Below, piece after piece: positions 25,219-33,785 of a stretch of DNA of 64,000 nucleotides. The translations under genes were made by a program, and so were the position numbers. The notes below the pieces were generated by a model. It made no database searches. It was not told the origin of the DNA and saw nothing but the letters and a program-made list of their open reading frames with translations. This DNA is from a virus. The first letter of the stretch is position 1; each line of letters starts with the position of its first letter. The stretch spans positions 1 through 64,000 of the IMG/VR virus record IMGVR_UViG_3300042446_000849. One strand, written 5' to 3'.

Positions 25219-25234
25219 GGACGCCGAAGCGTCC
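25219..25234 (-). terminator. UUCG hairpin between cobS and the sugar island
   Basis: On the minus strand GGACGC-TTCG-GCGTCC, 6 perfect base pairs with a UUCG loop, followed by TGCACCTTTCTTT. It is placed just after the cobS stop and before the sugar-island start, so a terminator for the early cobS transcript is likely. Confidence 0.6.
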
Positions 25235-25255
25235 TTGTGTTAGATTAATTTATTA

Positions 25256-26425
25256 TTAGAATGGAATTTCGTCATCCACTTTGTTTACAGTTGGTTGTTC
25301 TTCAACGACAACTTCTGGTGTACTCATTTTAACATACAAATCCATGAATGCAGTCTTTGTGTCATCGTCAAACCTATTGATACAATAAGTAATTGCGTCT
25401 TCTCTGCTATTAAAGATTGAATATGCTTGAACAATGTTTACCAAACGACGTGTACTGATAATCTCATCCACACCACCTTCTTCAAAGGTTTTACGAATAA
25501 CTTCTGCCCAGCTAATCAATTTGTCCGCAAATTCCGTATCGACTTTGCCAAAGAATTCCATCTTATTAGCAATGATCTTTTTCTCAATCGCCGGTGACGG
25601 AAATTCTTGTTCTACAGTAATTGGGAATCGCTCAAGAAAAGCATCATCCAAAATCTGAGCTGCAATAAAACGACCGTCTTCTGTGCCTCGACCTTTAGTG
25701 TTGGCAGTTGCTACGATAGTGAAACCTTTTTCAGCATAGATCATTTCACCTGTCTTTTTATTGAAATAAGGTTTGCCTTCTAGGATACTCTGCAGGCACA
25801 TTAATTTATTTGAACCACGATCAATTTCGTCAATCAAAAGTACTGCACCTCGACGCATAGCCATTAGAACAGGACCTTCACGATAAATTACATTACCATC
25901 TTGCAATGTATTACCACCAATAAGATCATCCTCATCTGTTTCAATACTGATATTGACCCTGATACATTCACGACCTAATTTAGCCGCAGCTTGTTCTACC
26001 ATTGTGGTCTTACCATTGCCTGATAGACCAGTAACAAAAACAGGATAAAATGTCTTGGATTTTAAGATCATTTCCAATTGTTTGTAAAAACCAAAAGGAA
26101 CATACGTGTTATCTTTTGCGGGAATAGTACTATCAATTTCTACAGCAATTCGTTTCTTCATAGGAATAATTTGTGCTTGTAATGCTGGGAAAACATCTTC
26201 AGATTGCATAGTCTCAACTTTTGTAGTTTCAAACATTTGTGACAAGTCATATTGACTTTTGCCAATTTTAATTTCTCGGCATGCAACAATAAAGTGCGGA
26301 TTAGGCAATTTATTAGTTTCACAATAAGAAAGAATTTGTTCTTTAGTTACAACTTTGCCGAATTCGGCAATCAATTTAGCAACCAATTCTTTGCGCTGTT
26401 CTTCAGAATAATGAGATTTAGACAT
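25256..26425 (-). CDS. cobS: CobS-like AAA+ ATPase (MoxR type)
   Basis: 389 residues from ATG 26425; the longer reading uses TTG. FVTGLSGNGKTTMVEQAA (Walker A), AVLLIDEIDRG (Walker B), and IVATANTKGRGTEDG (sensor 1) show a MoxR-type AAA+ ATPase like the CobS subunit of cobaltochelatase. An N-terminal helical part precedes it. Common in aquatic T4-like phages. Its neighbour is a VWA protein, the usual partner of MoxR ATPases, so the pair probably works as a chaperone or remodelling complex rather than in cobalamin synthesis. A perfect sigma70 promoter lies upstream. Confidence 0.88.
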   Translation of the reverse strand: MSKSHYSEEQRKELVAKLIAEFGKVVTKEQILSYCETNKLPNPHFIVACREIKIGKSQYDLSQMFETTKVETMQSEDVFPALQAQIIPMKKRIAVEIDSTIPAKDNTYVPFGFYKQLEMILKSKTFYPVFVTGLSGNGKTTMVEQAAAKLGRECIRVNISIETDEDDLIGGNTLQDGNVIYREGPVLMAMRRGAVLLIDEIDRGSNKLMCLQSILEGKPYFNKKTGEMIYAEKGFTIVATANTKGRGTEDGRFIAAQILDDAFLERFPITVEQEFPSPAIEKKIIANKMEFFGKVDTEFADKLISWAEVIRKTFEEGGVDEIISTRRLVNIVQAYSIFNSREDAITYCINRFDDDTKTAFMDLYVKMSTPEVVVEEQPTVNKVDDEIPF

Positions 26426-26460
26426 GATATAAAGTTCCAATTAAGTTCAATTCACAATTA

Positions 26461-26489
26461 ATTATAACACCTTTTTAATTGCGTGTCAA
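26461..26489 (-). promoter_or_regulatory. Consensus sigma70 promoter for cobS
   Basis: On the minus strand TTGACA (26489-26484), 17 bases, TATAAT (26466-26461): a perfect consensus. The spacer ends in AGGTGT, as in the promoter at 28777. It overlaps the stop of the VWA gene, so cobS has its own early promoter. Confidence 0.85.
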
Positions 26490-28753
26490 GCAATTTTATC
26501 GATAAATCTGCTCAAAAGCACACGGTTCACACTCTTGCTTTTCTGCATTTTCATGAACGCCGTTTTCAATTCGTTCTTTGAACTATTTGAATTGACATCC
26601 ATTCCGTCTTCTTTAATTTCTAAATCATCACCACCGGGAATAATATAATAATCATCGTAGCCTACATTATTCAACATAAAGAATTTAGTCTTTCTAAATG
26701 ATTTAAATTTCTCATCAAAATCGGTTATGTGTGTACCTGATCTTTCAATTCTACCTAGAATATATCTTTTAGCATGTTTAGCTTGTGGTGTAATAAAAAA
26801 TCCAATTACATTTACTCCAGTAATATTTTTAAGTAAATTTAATAATCCAACTGTAAGATCTGCTCCTGGCGGTTTTTTACCTTCAGACATTGTACTAACG
26901 TCTCGAATAATAACATTTGAACTAAGAACAGAATGAGTAGTTCCAATATGTGTTTGACCAACTGCTCGTTGTTTATCTATAATCGTATTTGTATCATTGG
27001 ATTCGCCATCTGTTAAAAACACGGTATTAACCACATCCAATTTATAACTGGCTTTAAATTGTTTTACAATTGCTACGCTAGAAACAATTGCTTCATTTAA
27101 AGGTGTACCATTTAATACTTCGAATTCACTCAATTTAAATTCGCGAGGAAGACTAACATCACTCTGTTTATAATTCCAGCTACGATTAGAATGTAATTCA
27201 CCAACCAATAACCAATACTTAACTGCTTCTTTAAATTCTGTTCCAGACATTTCGCTAGAAATATATTCTCTCAATCTAAATCCATTAGAATTTAAGCACA
27301 ACTCTTTATCATTTTCAGAAAACTTAGCGTACTTTGAAGCAAGTTTAGGATTGTTTATATACTTTGAAGTTGCCAAATATTCTTTATATTCTTCAGTATT
27401 AGGATAGTTCATTTCTTCTACTAGATTATTTGATACTAAATCTGTAAAAGCATAAACTCGGAATGGAATATTTACTTTGCGACAAAATGTAGCAAGTACC
27501 AATGTTTGCTCAATAGTAGATTTAATATTGTCTGTCATTGAACCAGAGTAATCAATGAACATTACTAAACCATGCGATTTACCTTTTGGCACAACTGTCA
27601 TTCGACGAAACAAATCATCATTAAACTTATAACCAAATACTTTTTTCATATCTAGTTCGCCAGTTTTAGACACACTTGCTCTTGCGAATTGACGTGCGTT
27701 TCTTTTAAGCTCAAATTCTTTAATTAGATAAGACACATACTTTTTGTTTGTGTCATAAAATCGTTTTAGCAATTTTGTTTTAGACGTTTCAATAAGTTCC
27801 AATGCCTGGTCTGCGGTGTATGAGAAATCAGCTACGCCAACAATCTCTGCATTTGGATATTTAAAATCATTATAATATTTTATAATATTTTTATAAGGAA
27901 CAACGATATTTTCTAATTTGGGAGTAGGCATATTAACATAGTAATATGGCTTTGTTTCATCGCTTAAAAAGTCTTTTTCACGCTTGCGAAAATTTTTATC
28001 AGTAATAGACTCTGGATCTAACTCGTCTAAATTATCCGATGATCCTGCTCTCCATCCACTACGTTTACCTTCACCATATTCGGTATCTTCCTCGTCTTCA
28101 TCGGCGTCATCATAATCATAATCATTGCCATCCTCATCTACATCTTCTTCGTCATAGAATTCATCTTCTAATTTATCTCGCAATTCTTGTTTGCCATTTT
28201 CAAATAACTCTTTAGCAATGTTATATACATCTTCCCAAGTGTCAAGTGAATCTAAACGATTTAAATATTCTTGTTCGTCAGAAGAAAATTGTACATTAAG
28301 ATATGCTCCTACTTTATAGTGTAGGTTAATTCTATCAATCAGGGGAAGCGTATCAACATCGAGTTCTCCAGAATTGACACCGAAGAAATCGTTATGCATA
28401 AGTTCAGAATACCCTTTGATAAAGGATGTTTTGAGCCCGGGAAATTTTCTTTGAATTTGCTTTTCGATTCGAACATCTTCAACAACATTCAAATAGGTCT
28501 TGAAACCTTTGCTAACATTTCCAGTAACAGCAGTATGCCAGCCTTCGGCAGGAGTAAAAAGAGCATGGCCTACTTCGTGACCCAATAACAGGTCATTTAG
28601 CCATTCAGACATGTTCTTCCAAATAGGAAGTACCATTACTCTATTCTTAGTATCGAAATATGCGGTAGGGACTTTACGATGCTCAATCGTAATATTTTCA
28701 GAAGCGAGAAGTTTTGCTAGAAGGGATTTTGAAGATTTAGATGTGTTTAACAT
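26486..28753 (-). CDS. VWA-domain protein with HExxH metallopeptidase motif (CobT-like)
   Basis: 755 residues from ATG 28753. The upstream ATG (28771) lies at the expected transcription start, while AAGGAG stands 6 bases before 28753. The N-terminal part has a zinc-peptidase motif HEVGHALF. An acidic stretch with long Asp/Glu runs (about 200-230) is like that of CobT. The C-terminal VWA has the MIDAS motif FIDYSGSMTDN, and FLTDGESN later. With the CobS-like ATPase it resembles a MoxR-VWA module. A possible function is remodelling or proteolysis of host proteins during early infection; this is inference. Confidence 0.82.
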   Translation of the reverse strand: MLNTSKSSKSLLAKLLASENITIEHRKVPTAYFDTKNRVMVLPIWKNMSEWLNDLLLGHEVGHALFTPAEGWHTAVTGNVSKGFKTYLNVVEDVRIEKQIQRKFPGLKTSFIKGYSELMHNDFFGVNSGELDVDTLPLIDRINLHYKVGAYLNVQFSSDEQEYLNRLDSLDTWEDVYNIAKELFENGKQELRDKLEDEFYDEEDVDEDGNDYDYDDADEDEEDTEYGEGKRSGWRAGSSDNLDELDPESITDKNFRKREKDFLSDETKPYYYVNMPTPKLENIVVPYKNIIKYYNDFKYPNAEIVGVADFSYTADQALELIETSKTKLLKRFYDTNKKYVSYLIKEFELKRNARQFARASVSKTGELDMKKVFGYKFNDDLFRRMTVVPKGKSHGLVMFIDYSGSMTDNIKSTIEQTLVLATFCRKVNIPFRVYAFTDLVSNNLVEEMNYPNTEEYKEYLATSKYINNPKLASKYAKFSENDKELCLNSNGFRLREYISSEMSGTEFKEAVKYWLLVGELHSNRSWNYKQSDVSLPREFKLSEFEVLNGTPLNEAIVSSVAIVKQFKASYKLDVVNTVFLTDGESNDTNTIIDKQRAVGQTHIGTTHSVLSSNVIIRDVSTMSEGKKPPGADLTVGLLNLLKNITGVNVIGFFITPQAKHAKRYILGRIERSGTHITDFDEKFKSFRKTKFFMLNNVGYDDYYIIPGGDDLEIKEDGMDVNSNSSKNELKTAFMKMQKSKSVNRVLLSRFIDKIA

Positions 28754-28776
28754 TAGGTACTCCTTGGACATACCTT

Positions 28777-28805
28777 ATTATAACACCTTTAGGGGCAGTT
28801 GTCAA
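28777..28805 (-). promoter_or_regulatory. Consensus sigma70 promoter for the VWA gene
   Basis: On the minus strand TTGACA (28805-28800), 17 bases, TATAAT (28782-28777): a perfect consensus, with AGGTGT directly before the -10 box. The expected start near 28770 decides the downstream ATG for the VWA gene. Confidence 0.85.
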
Positions 28806-28835
28806 GCCCCCAGTTAGCCATATAGTATGTGGGGT

Positions 28836-29111
28836 CTAAGACCTCGTTATAGCCAAAATTCGCTCAATTTGCTTTTCTATTAAAGGAATGCGGTTTGGCC
28901 AATGGATATAATCCTTATCCGAATTCTTCATCAAATTAACCAAAAGAGGTAGAATTAGTTTTTCAACGCTAGCTAGCTTTTCTTTAACTTTCGAATCCGC
29001 AGTTTGATTCGCTTCACTTATGAATGGATCTGCAACATCCGACTCATGTACCGCCGTAAATCCGAAGTCGTTACTTAAATCTAAATATTCTGCAGGGATT
29101 TTACTTGACAT
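28836..29111 (-). CDS. Conserved T4-like small protein
   Basis: 91 residues, helical and acidic at the N terminus. It carries EKLASVEKLILPLLVNLMK and DYIHWPNRIPLIEKQIE; the IHWPNR motif is one I associate with an unnamed protein shared among aquatic T4-like phages. It starts 1 base after the oxygenase gene. Function unknown. Confidence 0.7.
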   Translation of the reverse strand: MSSKIPAEYLDLSNDFGFTAVHESDVADPFISEANQTADSKVKEKLASVEKLILPLLVNLMKNSDKDYIHWPNRIPLIEKQIERILAITRS

Positions 29112-29112
29112 A

Positions 29113-29706
29113 TTATTTCCAGCGTGGGCCGTGTACCCAACCTACGAGTGCTTTACGTTGGCCTTTGGTAATGTGTTTTACATCATGTAATGTGTATGAG
29201 GGAAAGAAAGCAATAGTCCCTTTTGTTTGCGGAATAGCAAACGGAGTCTGCGATGTGTGCAAACGAGTTTCGCCACCTTCGTATTCTGATGGGTCGGTTA
29301 ATTGCAATGAAAAACTTAATTTTCTTGGGTACTGACCTGGACCTTGATAATGATGATCTACGTGTGCGTCATAGAAATCACCTTCATTGTAAACTGAATA
29401 CTGAAGACCTTCGATGTTATGTAATTCAAACCCAAACCATTTTTCATTTGCGGCTAGTACAACGTCTGTCAATTTTCTATATAACCAAGCATTTTCCTCG
29501 TTACCGGGAATCCATGCAATTTTTGTACTGCGAATAGTAGGATCTACTCTACCTTGTTCACCTGGACCTCCGCCGACATATGCCTGATCCAATCCCGCTT
29601 TTTCGCCAGCTGCAATAATGCCATTTATCATATCCTCATCAAATACGCCGTCATAATAACAAAACGCATTTACTGTATGTGTTGTTAGTTGCCATCCTAG
29701 TGTCAT
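29113..29706 (-). CDS. 2OG-Fe(II) oxygenase (prolyl-4-hydroxylase-like)
   Basis: 197 residues. The double-stranded beta-helix core has YNEGDFYDAHVDHH (iron-binding His-x-Asp). Later comes FFPSYTLHDVKHITKGQRKAL, with the distal His and the Arg that binds 2-oxoglutarate. EYEGGETRL is typical of the P4H group. These enzymes hydroxylate protein or nucleic-acid substrates using oxygen, iron and 2-oxoglutarate; the substrate here is unknown. AAAGGAA precedes the ATG. Confidence 0.9.
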   Translation of the reverse strand: MTLGWQLTTHTVNAFCYYDGVFDEDMINGIIAAGEKAGLDQAYVGGGPGEQGRVDPTIRSTKIAWIPGNEENAWLYRKLTDVVLAANEKWFGFELHNIEGLQYSVYNEGDFYDAHVDHHYQGPGQYPRKLSFSLQLTDPSEYEGGETRLHTSQTPFAIPQTKGTIAFFPSYTLHDVKHITKGQRKALVGWVHGPRWK

Positions 29707-29715
29707 AATATTCCT

Positions 29716-31431
29716 TTAAGTAGTAATTCTCGAAAAATTCTGATGCTTTTCAAATTTAATAATACTTCTAAATTTATCAAAAAGCAAATCCCCTTTGTGA
29801 CTAATAACGAATACATTAGTCTCTTCTCCTAATGTATTTATTAAGTTCATCACGTAATCTGTGCCGTTAGCATCAAGAGATGAATCAAAAACCTCATCAA
29901 GTAACAGAAGGTTTGTGCTAGCACAATTCTTCATTTTAGCAATTGTTCTCCAGGTAAACAATAATGCCAAATCAATTCTTTGTTTTTCACCTTCACTAAA
30001 TGAAGCATATGAAAATTCATCTCTGTGTCTAGATTTAATTGTCTCATTAAAGGTTTCATCCAATTCAAAGTGACAAAAGAAATCCATTGCAACAAGATAT
30101 TTATTAACTAATTTATTGATGACAGGAAGATACTGCCTAATAATTTTAGTCTTAATACCTGTGTCTTTTAACAAAATACTCGCTATATCGAAATAGTGTT
30201 TATCCTCCGATAATTTGCTTTTTTCGCTGGCCGAAGCAACAACTTCTTTGGCCAACGCTTTAAGCTTCGTCTTTTCATCGTCAAGGTTTGCCGTATCATT
30301 AGTGTTGCTTGCCAGTTCCGTTTGCAATTTTTGTATATAACTCTGATTTGCAATAATTTTTGTATTGAGTTCGATAATGGTGTCGGTATGTTCAGAGATT
30401 TTCTTTTCGATATCAGCAATCGCATCAAGTCTAGTTTCAATATCTTGCAATTGTGTGGTAATGGTTTGAACTGCTGTCTCAACTTCTTCGAGTTTGTGTG
30501 TATGAAGTGAGATCGCTGAGTGTTTGTGATCTGTGTCAAGACCCTGGCTACACGTCGGACATACGTCATGTTCGTGGTAAAATTGTATGCTACTTTCTTG
30601 AGTCTTAATTCTCTCGGAAAGTTTTCGAAGGAGTTCTCCCATTTCAGTACGCTTGTTACGTTTCTCAGATGCGTCTGATATCGAGGATTTAAGATTACTT
30701 TCTTTTTGTTTTTGGTCAAGCACTCTGTCATTAAACTGTGATATCTCTGTAGACGTTTCAGATATTCGTTTTTGTACATCATCTAATTTCTTTCTCTTGT
30801 CTTGCTCAAGTGTACCAATATACTGTTGTTGTATTTTAACCTTGCTTTTACCTAACTCAATAGCAGAATCAATTTCAGATATTTTAGTTTTAATGTCATT
30901 GACTTTATCTTTTAACACACTGTTCATTACAGTAAAGATTTGAATATCTAAAATGTCTTCAATAATTTCTCTACGATGTCCTAACGGCAATTGCATAAAA
31001 GGAGTAAAAGAAGCACTACCTAAAATTACAATTTGCGTAAACGACTTATAGTTTAATTTTAAAATACTATCTTCAAGATATTTCTGATAGTCTTTAGATG
31101 CCGCATCTTGGTTCAACAAAATACCCTGACAATGAATTTCAAAAATGCCAGGTTTTATTCCCCGGACAATTTTATATTCTTTTTGCCCAATGTCAAATTC
31201 AATTTCAACTTGTAGGTTTTTACCGTTAATGCTATTCATTAACTGGGGTTTATTGATGCTTCTAAATGGTTTGTTAAATAGGCAAAAACAAATAGCATCA
31301 AGTATGGTACTTTTACCAGCACCATTCTCGCCTACAATAAGTGTTGTGGATGTTTTATCTAATTTTACTTCTGTAAATTGACCACCCGTAGATAAAAAAT
31401 TCTTCCACCTTACAGCTTTAAATCTTATCAT
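29716..31431 (-). CDS. 46: Recombination endonuclease subunit gp46 (SbcC/Rad50-like)
   Basis: 571 residues, about T4 length (560). Walker A is GENGAGKST (34-42). Long coiled coils flank a zinc hook CPTC (about residue 291). The C-terminal ATPase half has YASFSEGEKQRIDLALLF (signature) and LLLDEVFDSSLDANG (Walker B, D-loop). With gp47 it resects DNA ends for recombination and helps break down host DNA. Its ATG overlaps the gp47 stop by 4 bases. Confidence 0.95.
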   Translation of the reverse strand: MIRFKAVRWKNFLSTGGQFTEVKLDKTSTTLIVGENGAGKSTILDAICFCLFNKPFRSINKPQLMNSINGKNLQVEIEFDIGQKEYKIVRGIKPGIFEIHCQGILLNQDAASKDYQKYLEDSILKLNYKSFTQIVILGSASFTPFMQLPLGHRREIIEDILDIQIFTVMNSVLKDKVNDIKTKISEIDSAIELGKSKVKIQQQYIGTLEQDKRKKLDDVQKRISETSTEISQFNDRVLDQKQKESNLKSSISDASEKRNKRTEMGELLRKLSERIKTQESSIQFYHEHDVCPTCSQGLDTDHKHSAISLHTHKLEEVETAVQTITTQLQDIETRLDAIADIEKKISEHTDTIIELNTKIIANQSYIQKLQTELASNTNDTANLDDEKTKLKALAKEVVASASEKSKLSEDKHYFDIASILLKDTGIKTKIIRQYLPVINKLVNKYLVAMDFFCHFELDETFNETIKSRHRDEFSYASFSEGEKQRIDLALLFTWRTIAKMKNCASTNLLLLDEVFDSSLDANGTDYVMNLINTLGEETNVFVISHKGDLLFDKFRSIIKFEKHQNFSRITT

Positions 31432-32492
31432 ACTTCCTCATAATGTTGTGCTTCTACATATAGCGTTTTTAAAATACCCTTGAGACGATCTTTATCAGAA
31501 TCAGTATCAACGCTGTCTACATAGTTAGATAATAATGTCATTGTGTCTTCTAAGTCAATAGATTCATCTAGAGCTTCAGATTCAAACTCTGAAAAGTCCT
31601 CAATAATTTTCAATTCTATTGGGTTCTGTTTATATATTGATTCTATGAATCCGTCAAACTTAACAAAATCTTTTTTGTTAACTACAATAATTTTTATTAG
31701 CTTAGATGCAAATCTAGTAATATCAATTTTTGTTATATCTTCTTTTTCATCATCGTAATAATACTTCTCAAATATTGTAAAAGGATTTTTAACAAATTCT
31801 AATTCTTTAGTTTCAGTATCAAAGATATGAAACCCTCGGTCATCGTCAAAATCATTCCAGAATAATTGATATGGATTGCCCAAATATTGAACATTGCCTT
31901 TACCGTGTTTGTGATGGAAATGCCCAGAACAAACTAGATCAAAGTTCTTGAAAATACTAGGATCCATGCCTGAGTGATCTAGATGTGCATCTTGACCTTT
32001 GAACATTACAAATCCGGACAATTCCAAATGACCAAAACATATTTTTGCTTTAGTATTTTTAATCATGTCAGATGCTTCTTGAAAATTATCTGTACATAAC
32101 CAAGGTATCATTAAAATACTAGTACCATCGAAATCTAATTCAGTAGGTTTATCCCAGGCATTGATATTTGTATACTCACCCAATAACAAATCTGGTGAGT
32201 TTACATCATTAGTATTCTTAAAAAATGTATCATGATTGCCCACAATCATATCCATTTTAATATTACGAGTTTTTATTTCCTCAAAGAAATAATTCTTGCA
32301 AGACTTTAACGAATTAAAATTAATATATTTTCTGCGATCAAAACAATCACCTAAGTGTATTACATTAGTAATGCCTCTTTTATCTAGTTCAGGAAAGAAT
32401 ATTTCACTATAGAATTTTTTAAAAAATGCATCAAATGGTTGAGAGTCTGATCTTGCCCCAAAATGCGTATCAGTTACTAGCGCTATCTTCAT
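31428..32492 (-). CDS. 47: Recombination endonuclease subunit gp47 (SbcD/Mre11-like)
   Basis: 354 residues from ATG 32492 (MKIALVTDTHFG). Phosphodiesterase motifs are clear: DTHFGA, HLGDCFDRR, IVGNHDTFF, and SGHFHHKHGKG. This metal-dependent nuclease works with gp46, encoded directly downstream. Near T4 gp47 length (339). It overlaps the DUF2452 gene by 23 bases. Confidence 0.95.
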   Translation of the reverse strand: MKIALVTDTHFGARSDSQPFDAFFKKFYSEIFFPELDKRGITNVIHLGDCFDRRKYINFNSLKSCKNYFFEEIKTRNIKMDMIVGNHDTFFKNTNDVNSPDLLLGEYTNINAWDKPTELDFDGTSILMIPWLCTDNFQEASDMIKNTKAKICFGHLELSGFVMFKGQDAHLDHSGMDPSIFKNFDLVCSGHFHHKHGKGNVQYLGNPYQLFWNDFDDDRGFHIFDTETKELEFVKNPFTIFEKYYYDDEKEDITKIDITRFASKLIKIIVVNKKDFVKFDGFIESIYKQNPIELKIIEDFSEFESEALDESIDLEDTMTLLSNYVDSVDTDSDKDRLKGILKTLYVEAQHYEEV

Positions 32493-32952
32493 CAATATAC
32501 TCCCATGTAGAATCACCCTTCTTTTGAACCGATGCTACAAATTTGTAGTAATACGGAGGCCCTGCACACCAAGTTATAGGACTAATAGAGCTTAATATAT
32601 TTTTATTTTTTATACTATCAAAATATAAAAAATACGGTTTACTATGTGTAACAATCATCCCAAATTCCGCACCGTGTACTAGTTCAGTTGCGTCTAGTCT
32701 ATCAACAAGTTGTTTAGCTTGCTCTTGTAGAATATGTACCATTTCCATGATACGTTCATATTCTTGTTTGGCATGTTCTTTTGCAACATTTAAAGCAATG
32801 TCTTTTTCTTTTTCAATTTGAACAGGTGCAAAAAATCCCGCACCTACTTCTACTGGATACTCACTTGAATTGCGATTAATAAAGGCAACTACTTGTCCAT
32901 CAATAATAACATCTTTACTATTACGACCTTTTAAAACATTACTTTCTTTCAT
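32470..32952 (-). CDS. DUF2452 protein
   Basis: 160 residues. MVHILQEQAKQLVDRL, HGAEFGMIVTHSKPYFLYF, and the end PITWCAGPPYYYKFVAS with STWEYIDE match DUF2452. The family has no known function. It lies between a cupin-like gene and gp47 with short overlaps on both sides. Confidence 0.75.
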   Translation of the reverse strand: MKESNVLKGRNSKDVIIDGQVVAFINRNSSEYPVEVGAGFFAPVQIEKEKDIALNVAKEHAKQEYERIMEMVHILQEQAKQLVDRLDATELVHGAEFGMIVTHSKPYFLYFDSIKNKNILSSISPITWCAGPPYYYKFVASVQKKGDSTWEYIDEDSASN

Positions 32953-33400
32953 ATTTTCCTTCTAAGTATTTTTCATTTTCTACCCATTTGCTGTCAACCA
33001 AGAAACCCCATTCTCTTGTTTGCTTACCAGGCATAAACAATGTCCAACATTCGATATCTGGATCTAATTCTATACGATGATATGAAGTAGCGCTACAAGT
33101 TCTAAAATGACCAGGTTTTCTCCAACGAGCAATTTCACTAATTTTTTTATTATTAGAATCAAAGATAGGTACCCACTCGTAGTATCCACCTTTAAGTATT
33201 ATTGTTGCATATGGCCAGGGATGATCATGAACATCATCAGGATCACCCTTTAAAAATTTATGCAGGAAGATATTAAACGGAAACTTTTTTCTATCTTTGA
33301 GGAAAAGATAATAGCGTTCGAGATATGGTTCGTTATTTACACGATCCATAATAATTCTTTTTCTGTCTAATTTTTCTAAAATATTCAAAAACCACTTCAT
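32939..33400 (-). CDS. Cupin-like protein
   Basis: 153 residues. DDVHDHPWPYATIILKGGYYE has the His-rich first cupin motif, and KPGHFRTCSATSYHRIEL with CWTLFMPGK the second, as in cysteine-dioxygenase-like small cupins found in T4-like phages. It would hold a metal in a beta barrel. The substrate is unknown. Confidence 0.7.
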   Translation of the reverse strand: MKWFLNILEKLDRKRIIMDRVNNEPYLERYYLFLKDRKKFPFNIFLHKFLKGDPDDVHDHPWPYATIILKGGYYEWVPIFDSNNKKISEIARWRKPGHFRTCSATSYHRIELDPDIECWTLFMPGKQTREWGFLVDSKWVENEKYLEGKYERK

Positions 33401-33415
33401 ATTAAATCCTACTAT

Positions 33416-33607
33416 TTACCAATGATGTATTACATTTATAATAATGAATAAGCACGTTACTATATGTATTGCTACCCAGAATGTTTTTAGGAATAATGCA
33501 ATTTTTGCTTCTCGTAATGTAAGGATAGGAACATCTGGTCTATCATCATCGGTATTGCCCATCAGATGACCAGTTGCTCTTGCCCAGATTTTTTCTAAAC
33601 TATTCAT
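33416..33607 (-). CDS. Small single-pass membrane protein
   Basis: 63 residues: a polar head with PDVPILTLREAKIA, then one helix (LKTFWVAIHIVTCLFIIINV) ending in HHW. Its start overlaps the stop of the 58-residue gene upstream. Function unknown. Confidence 0.65.
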   Translation of the reverse strand: MNSLEKIWARATGHLMGNTDDDRPDVPILTLREAKIALFLKTFWVAIHIVTCLFIIINVIHHW

Positions 33608-33776
33608 TAGAATCTTTTTTTATCCACGGGGGTATATGGGCTAATGCCATTACTAGCCACATTAATGGCATCTCTAAGTGTAGTCCGCCGCAATGACTTG
33701 GGTTTGAGTAAGATACTGCGGCTAATATAACGCATAGTGGCGTTATTGACTTGTTCAATATTTGTAACATTAACAT
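33600..33776 (-). CDS. Small hydrophobic protein
   Basis: 58 residues, MLMLQILNKSITPLC to WIKKDSNE. Two hydrophobic parts (ITPLCVILAAVSY and LEMPLMWLVMALAHIP) sit around a polar stretch with CGG. It overlaps the next gene by 8 bases and fills the gap below the Bax-inhibitor-like gene. Coding is likely, but the ribosome site is weak and the function unknown. Confidence 0.5.
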   Translation of the reverse strand: MLMLQILNKSITPLCVILAAVSYSNPSHCGGLHLEMPLMWLVMALAHIPPWIKKDSNE

Positions 33777-33785
33777 TCTTTATTA

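Noticed and set aside
25256-26425. Cobalamin synthesis role for the CobS-like ATPase
   Set aside because: No other cobalamin genes are present, and the VWA neighbour fits a general MoxR-VWA module.
30183-30782. Minus-strand ORF of 199 codons inside gp46
   Set aside because: It is an alternative frame of the gp46 coiled-coil part, with no plausible protein features.
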